A stretch of DNA of 64,000 nt, from NCBI GenBank assembly GCA_038049695.1, contig CP142453.1, forward strand, positions 129,281,001 through 129,345,000, read 5' to 3'. The translations under genes and the position numbers were made by a program. The notes beneath the pieces are model-generated. The model saw only the letters and a list, made by a program, of their open reading frames with translations, did no database searches and was not told the origin of the DNA. This document shows, piece by piece, positions 58,511 to 64,000 of the stretch (its first letter is position 1; each line of letters starts with the position of its first letter). The stretch is from Cinnamomum chago (taxonomy: Eukaryota > Streptophyta > Magnoliopsida > Laurales > Lauraceae).

Positions 58511-59871
58511 TGAAAAATATTTATGGAAAGAGAAGAAGACGATGACTGGGCTCTTTGCTCTTTTTAAGCATGGTTGCAACTGCAGAATCTTTGTGGCAGG
58601 CAGTCTTCTCTTTAACTATTTTGCACAGTTTTATGGAAGGAGTAGAAGAATGGGACCAGGTATCCCTCAATCCCTCTAAAACATAAGACTCTCTCTGCCT
58701 ATAAAACCCCAAATCCAGTTCCCGTTTTCTAAATCCCAAACTGATTCCCTCTTTTACCCTAACCCAAATCCCCCAAAACTAGATCTGAAACACCTAATCC
58801 CAACTATATAAATCCAAACCATTAAAATAACTCAATCCACTAAATCCAATAACAGAGAAAAAAAATTAAGTGAAACAAAGCAATCCAGAAAATAGATCAC
58901 TGCCTCCGTTCGTTCTGTTCAATCAAATCCAAAGAGAAAAATAAATAAATAACAACAATAAAATCACTACATCCAAACCATTAAAAAAGATAAATAATCT
59001 TTATACAAAATCATTAAATCTGATTACAGGCCATTAATTGATTTCCATTTTTACCCTAATCCCCAACCCGCATAACATAAAAAAATCAAATAAGAAAAAA
59101 ATTCGGTACAATAGGAATAATAGAATCACAATATTTGTTCCTTCTGTTGATTCAAGTTCAACTCCAAGTGAATTATATATATATATATATATTAATAAAT
59201 AAGGTGAGTATTAAAACATAATTAAACAGTACCCTATTCTTTCTTGGGAATGATGTTGGTAAAAAGGATGTTGCCGATGGATGTAATTGGAATCGACATG
59301 AAGATTATTTGTAGCCTGTAGGGCCTCAATCCATAATAATGGTGGGGTAAACCCTACTTCAATGTCATCAGAAGAAACTGTGTATATAATACGAAATTTC
59401 AAAAATTTCGGTAGAGTATTTTTAGTCAATAAAGGAAACTGTGTCAGTATAACAAGAAAGTGAGCAGACAGAGATTAAGCTGGAGTCCGGATCCTCCCAT
59501 GCTTTATCCTGGAGATATCTTAAGTTACTGAAAGGAGTAGTAGAAACCCTAAGTGGGCCCATGTGTTAAAATCTGAACCATTTATTGTAGATAAATTCCA
59601 TCCAAGTATATTGGGTGTCCTGAAATTTTACGTCAAACAGAATTTGATTCGCTGTTGGATTGACCATCTGATTAGAAAAAAAAAAAAGTGATTAGCACAA
59701 TCTTTATGCATGTTTATTACAACGTTTTCTTGATACGGTCAATCCAACAGTGGCAAAAACTCAAATGGCTTTATATCCTAAGGGGGTACGATACCTGTTA
59801 TCTGGACGGATTTTCTTTTGAATGGTTTGGATTTCAATAGGTGGGGCTCACTGTGGGCTTCCACTCCTTTA
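58511..59871. other. Intergenic stretch with an inverted repeat
   Basis: CTGTTGGATTGACC (about 59652) and its complement GGTCAATCCAACAG (about 59738) form a small foldback, similar in layout to 63321-63472. A (TA)n run is at 59175-59191. No gene recognised. Confidence 0.45.
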
Positions 59872-59888
59872 ACTTAGACTTTGATTTA

Positions 59889-60765
59889 AACTAAACCAAG
59901 CCTTTTCCCACTAGGTGGGGTCGGCTATATGGATTTGACGACGCCAATCAAATCTGTTTAGGGCCATGTCCTCCGTTAGATCCATGTAGGCAATGTCATA
60001 TTTAATAGTTTCATTCCAACTTCTCTTGGGTCTCCCTCTCCCTCTCCTACTCCGGGCAATCTCTATGCTTTCACACCTTTTAACAGGTGCCTCCGTTGGG
60101 CGCCTTCTAACATGGCCGAACCATCTCAGTCGATTTTCTCTCATTTTATCTTTAATCGGTGCTATTCCTACTTTGCCCCTAATCTCCTCATTCCTAATCC
60201 TATCTCTCCTTGTGATCCCACACATCCATCTTAGCATTCTCATCTACGCAACTTCCATCTTCTTAACATGATTATGCTTTACTGCCCAACACTCTGATCC
60301 ATATAACGCTGGACATACCACCACCTTATAATACTTTCCTTTAACCTTGAGGGGGACTTTCCGATCACATAAGACCCCCGAAGCACTCCTCCATTTGGTC
60401 CACCCGGCCTGAATCATGTGACTTACATCAGTATCAATCTCTCCATCCTGTTGCACCATAGATCCAAGGTACCTAAAGTTTTATTTCTCTACAATCTTTT
60501 GTGTGTCCAAACTTACTTCTAAGTTACCAGGTGTCCTACTTTGACTAAACTTACATTCCATATATTCCGTCTTGCATCGACTTAGCCTAAACCCTTTTGT
60601 CTCTAACGTTTTCCTCCACAATTCTAGCTTAGCATTCACTCCTTCTCTCGTCTCATCCACTAAAACAATGTCATCGGCAAATAGCATACACCACGGCACC
60701 TCATCCTAAATATGTCTTATAATCTCACCCATAACTAGGGCAAACAAGTACGGGCTTAGACTTTG
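59889..60765 (-). mobile_element. 5'-truncated RTE-type LINE with 17-bp target duplication
   Basis: ACTTAGACTTTGATTTA occurs at 59872-59888 and 60766-60782. On the minus strand, 60481-60699 encodes the RT catalytic region [20 protein letters not shown] (ADD motif). 60244-60459 and 59911-60243 encode the thumb and C-terminal part ([37 protein letters not shown]). A stop or frame change separates the pieces; the endonuclease and first RT part are missing. Confidence 0.85.
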
Positions 60766-60782
60766 ACTTAGACTTTGATTTA

Positions 60783-62880
60783 TATATATATATATATAAA
60801 AAAAAAAAAAAAAAAACTTGGACTTTAACTCATTTAAAGCCTAAACATCAACCAGATGTTTCTACCCAAAAAAACAAAAAACTCATTTAAAGCCTGAGAG
60901 GATCTAAAGTCTTGAAACCAAGGTGGCAAGAGGGACATGTGTTTTCTCAAAGTTGTCCAAGGGTCAGGTCCAGGATTGTCCGACCCCTACTTACACATAT
61001 GCGGGTTGGGTCTTGTACAGACCAAAGCCCTCAAAGGGACTGCAATACCTAGGCCCTCATCCGACCCTTGTTGGCTAAGGCCAGGCTTAGGGCCTGAACA
61101 TAAGAGCATCAATTTTTATACTTTTCAACATTGTCATAAACACTCCTTTTTCATCTGAGCTGGACCATCAATGCAATGAAAATAGCAAGATGGTGGCAGG
61201 TGAACATCTATCTACATTTGGTAATCTCCACTATGCCACCTATATCACCCATATGAATAGAGAGGTGTACTAATCTACGAAATGGGTCCTTAGGATGGCT
61301 AGATAGATCATCACACCCTAATCAACACTAAGACTTTCAATCCTAACCTGTGGCATGGATGGAGGACAGCCCCACAAAAGGGTTCATGAATTTGATAGCT
61401 GCAGAAAATTGTGAAATGCCCACATTGGTCAATTCACTTGAACCACGTGAATTTTGGGGTTGCAATTGGTTGAGCGCCTCTCTTTATCAATGTCAAATGA
61501 GATGACCAAGCCCAGGCCGCAGCCACAAATATCTCCGTTATTTTTAAAAACTGTGATGCGATCACATCAATTTGAAAAACAGTTGTTTGAGAAGCCCAAT
61601 GGCAAACGGGATCCCATCTCAACTTAAACGCCAAAGATTGACCCCGCCCCAACAAAATACAATTGGAATGTGTCATATGGGGAAACATGGAACACTCAAG
61701 CAGAGCATAGCGAAGGAATGGAGCACCCTAGGGACAGCCTTGGGGTGATAGATGAGGCTAGCTTAGAACTATGATAAGACGGGTGATAGATGAGGCTACT
61801 TAGAACTAGGATAAGACCGATAGGTTACAGTTCCTCCCATGTAATAGCAAAAATAAAAATAAAAAACAGTTATTTCTTATTAATATCGCCATATTTTAAA
61901 AAATATGGCATTCTAGTTTACTCCAATTTTTTTCTCTTGATGTGATTTGGCTCGGATCTGATTGTGAGAGATGGGATTCTGAGATTTGAGAGGCCTTTAC
62001 AGAAATTGGACTTTCGTATGCAAATGTTAAGAATTATCAAATTCCTCGATTTCTTCTTAAATGTTAAAAATGTTAGAGAGAGAGAGAGAGAGCTCCTACT
62101 TTCAATTTCTAATTTGCTTGCTCCAAAGGGTTATATATTAGAAGTCAGTAATTAGAATGGAATCTTTTTTGGACTATGTCAACAAGAATTTTCCAATTTC
62201 TCTCAATATTCAAAGCCATAATAACCAATGCATTAGCACAGTTGCGACATTAGATGGAGATGAGAGATTAGAGGGAGACTCCGCACAGCATGGAGGAAAT
62301 TGAGGGTCCGTGGCTCAGTAGAGTGGACATGAGAGTGGCAGAGGGTGGGTCTGGGGCTTGGAATATGTTCTCAAGCGGTTGGCACTTGGCACAGAGAGAG
62401 AAGAACAAGAAAAAGAAGAGGGCGCAGCAGCAGGGGGAGAGGGTGAGCGAGATCGACAGAAAATGAGAGAGAGGGAGCTCGATTGAGAGGTGGAAGCTAC
62501 CCGTCCAGAAAACTTCATCTCTCTTTTCATCTCTATCGCCTGCTCTCCTGGTTTATTTTTTAGGGTTTTCAGCTTGTCAGTATAGTTATCATGTAATGCT
62601 TGCTTTTCTCTTTAATGGAAGTAGTCATTAAAAAAAAAAAGGTCACGAGAATAAAGGAGGAGAAGAGATCCAATTGAGTTGATACTTGATAATGACCAAG
62701 AGAGAGAAGAGGAAGAGCTCCAGGCAAGAAAGAGGGGGACCAAGAGAACCAACGAAGCCTCTGTGTACTAGGTTTTCTTTGCACTAGGTTTTATTTGCAG
62801 TAAGTTTTCTCTCGCTTGAAGATTTGGGCGGTACTTTGTTTTTTCATTCCGTCTTTTCTTTTAAATGCGTTATATACATT
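60783..62880. other. Intergenic stretch with simple repeats
   Basis: (TA)n/(A)n at 60782-60819, a 37-bp duplication 'GGTGATAGATGAGGCTA' near 61744 and 61781, and (GA)n at about 62072-62091. 62315-62530 (minus) has an ATG-started Ser-rich frame in a purine-biased block, not recognised as a gene. Confidence 0.4.
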
Positions 62881-62886
62881 AATGAT

Positions 62887-62936
62887 TACCTTATTAATCA
62901 TTAATAAGGTAGGGGGGGGGGGGGGGGGGGGGGGGG
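62887..62936. repeat. Palindrome followed by a 25-base G homopolymer
   Basis: TACCTTATTA / TAATAAGGTA with a 5-base loop at 62887-62911 abuts G25 at 62912-62936. Confidence 0.9.
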
Positions 62937-63140
62937 ATCAACCGTAGGTGGGCCGCACCCAAGGGTTAAATCCCTCCACACATGTCCCTCTAATGGGTCA
63001 TACTGATCGACCATAGGAAACAAAATGTAATATTGTTTACCGCAAGGATTGCATGGTGGTAGGGTCCCATTGCCTGATTTTCCGTCCTAAATTCTGATCA
63101 TTAAATATGGTGCACATGGGCGATACGATATTTGTTAAAT
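62937..63140. repeat. Dispersed repeat, copy 2
   Basis: Second copy of 58300-58510. It begins immediately after the G-run. Confidence 0.6.
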
Positions 63141-63320
63141 ACCTTGCTACAGTGCAATATGCCCTCGTCTAGACCCTCCACAGCATCAATCGTATTCTTA
63201 AGTGGATCCACTTCATTGCATTTGGAAGCATGAAAAAAGAAGAGATCAACTACAGTGGGTCCACCCTACTGCAATTCGAACCATTCAAAATACATGCCCT
63301 ACAATTATTCGAGTCATTCT

Positions 63321-63472
63321 CAAATTTACTTCAACCCGAGCTTTCTCATCATTGGATTGATTATTGAAAAGGACGTGATTAACACAATCTCATACATATT
63401 TTATTATGATGTTTTTCATCAAACAAAACAACCAATCCAATGATGGAGAAAGCTTGGATTGAGGTAAATTTG
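63321..63472. mobile_element. Foldback MITE, 152 bp with ~39-bp arms
   Basis: The left arm starts CAAATTTACTTCAACCCGAG and reaches CATTGGATTG at 63359; the right arm (63433-63472) is its complement with a few changes and one inserted base. No coding content. Confidence 0.7.
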
Positions 63473-63629
63473 ATGCCCCATACAACTACAGGCCATTTAT
63501 TTTAAACGATTTGTACTATACAATAGGTGGGAGGCCTTCTTACTTGGAATTTTGCCCTCCCCATACCATCATATCAATCTACCATCACCCAACTTCATCT
63601 GGATTCCAGAAGCCTCTCTTCTCTGTAGC

Positions 63630-64000
63630 CAGTGGCGGACCCAGGGTTTTCGTTTGAAAGGGGGGAGGGGATATAATGATCAATTGAAGATTTCAAACAT
63701 TATTTTGTTGTAATGTATTCACATTATTTTGATGTTGTTTATTCACATTATCAATGGCAAAAGAGAAAAAGTATTGCAATTAAATAGATACAAAATATTT
63801 AACTACAATAATAATAAAGAAACTATAAAGAACTCCAAAGAAGTATAAATAATTAATCAAGTGAAAATTAATACCTCTCCCCTATCATATGAATCCAAAT
63901 GAGATCATCTGTATTTAAAAATGAAAATTGTTAGTATGTGAAACCAAGAAAATATTAATTAAAAAATCTAATAAGTAGTTAAGAAATAGAAATATGTGAA
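63630..64000 (+). mobile_element. Start of a hAT-type (Tip100-like) element, cut by the window edge
   Basis: CAGTGGCGGACCCAGG followed by a G-rich stretch (GGGGGGAGGGG) is the terminus commonly seen on plant hAT/Tip100-like elements. The rest is AT-rich with no ORF yet. Assignment rests on the terminus alone. Confidence 0.4.

Noticed and set aside
62315-62530. Ser-rich ATG-started ORF on the minus strand
   Set aside because: It lies in a purine-biased block, has no splice context or domain and could be chance.

Overview
The window is nuclear DNA of a flowering plant. Split genes have GT..AG introns and plant-specific products (plastid ferritin, PSII core phosphatase, plastid malonyl-CoA:ACP transacylase, F-box/FBD and F-box/DUF295 proteins), and plant-type retroelements with tRNA-iMet primer sites fill much of the rest. 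The long repeat-laden introns and many MITEs suit a woody, slowly evolving lineage (a magnoliid is my guess; not proven by anything here).

Layout. 1-70 holds the last exon of a ferritin gene that begins outside the window. 0.3-5.0 kb is repeat debris: a three-unit repeat, MITEs, a foldback element and a degenerate tandem array. 5,068-9,424 is a 4.36-kb element with 1.28-kb inverted terminal arms, a 7-bp target duplication, a 117-bp tandem array and an eight-copy palindrome minisatellite. 9,886-12,984 is a complete eight-exon ferritin gene with iron-response-like promoter motifs and a MITE in each of introns 3 and 4; it is a tandem partner of the gene at the left edge. 13.3-18.6 kb is nested debris: an LTR-like segment, a hAT relic, a SINE with perfect target duplication and a 5'-truncated L1 LINE. 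19.0-24.6 kb is a decayed F-box/DUF295 gene interrupted by a gag-only LTR element that is flanked by a 379-bp direct duplication of the host gene. 26.6-27.6 kb is a fragment of the F-box/FBD gene whose fuller copy lies at 54.9-56.9 kb.

28.3-47.9 kb on the minus strand holds two neighbouring plastid genes, PBCP (nine exons found) and MCAT (seven exons found). To my knowledge the Arabidopsis orthologues, At2g30170 and At2g30200, are also close neighbours, so this looks like an ancestral gene pair. Both lack their 3' exons here. MCAT also has an in-frame stop and two single-base indels, and its first intron carries an 8.7-kb Ty1/copia element that contains an inverted partial copy of the same family. 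This pattern suggests a duplicate block losing function.

48-64 kb is gene-poor: an L1 remnant, an 89-codon acidic ORF with an EAR-like motif, a broken hAT transposon, MITEs, the F-box/FBD gene with an internal stop, an RTE LINE fragment with a 17-bp target duplication, a 25-base G homopolymer and the end of a second hAT-type element. No rRNA, CRISPR or convincing tRNA gene was seen. Ferritin is the only gene that looks fully intact.
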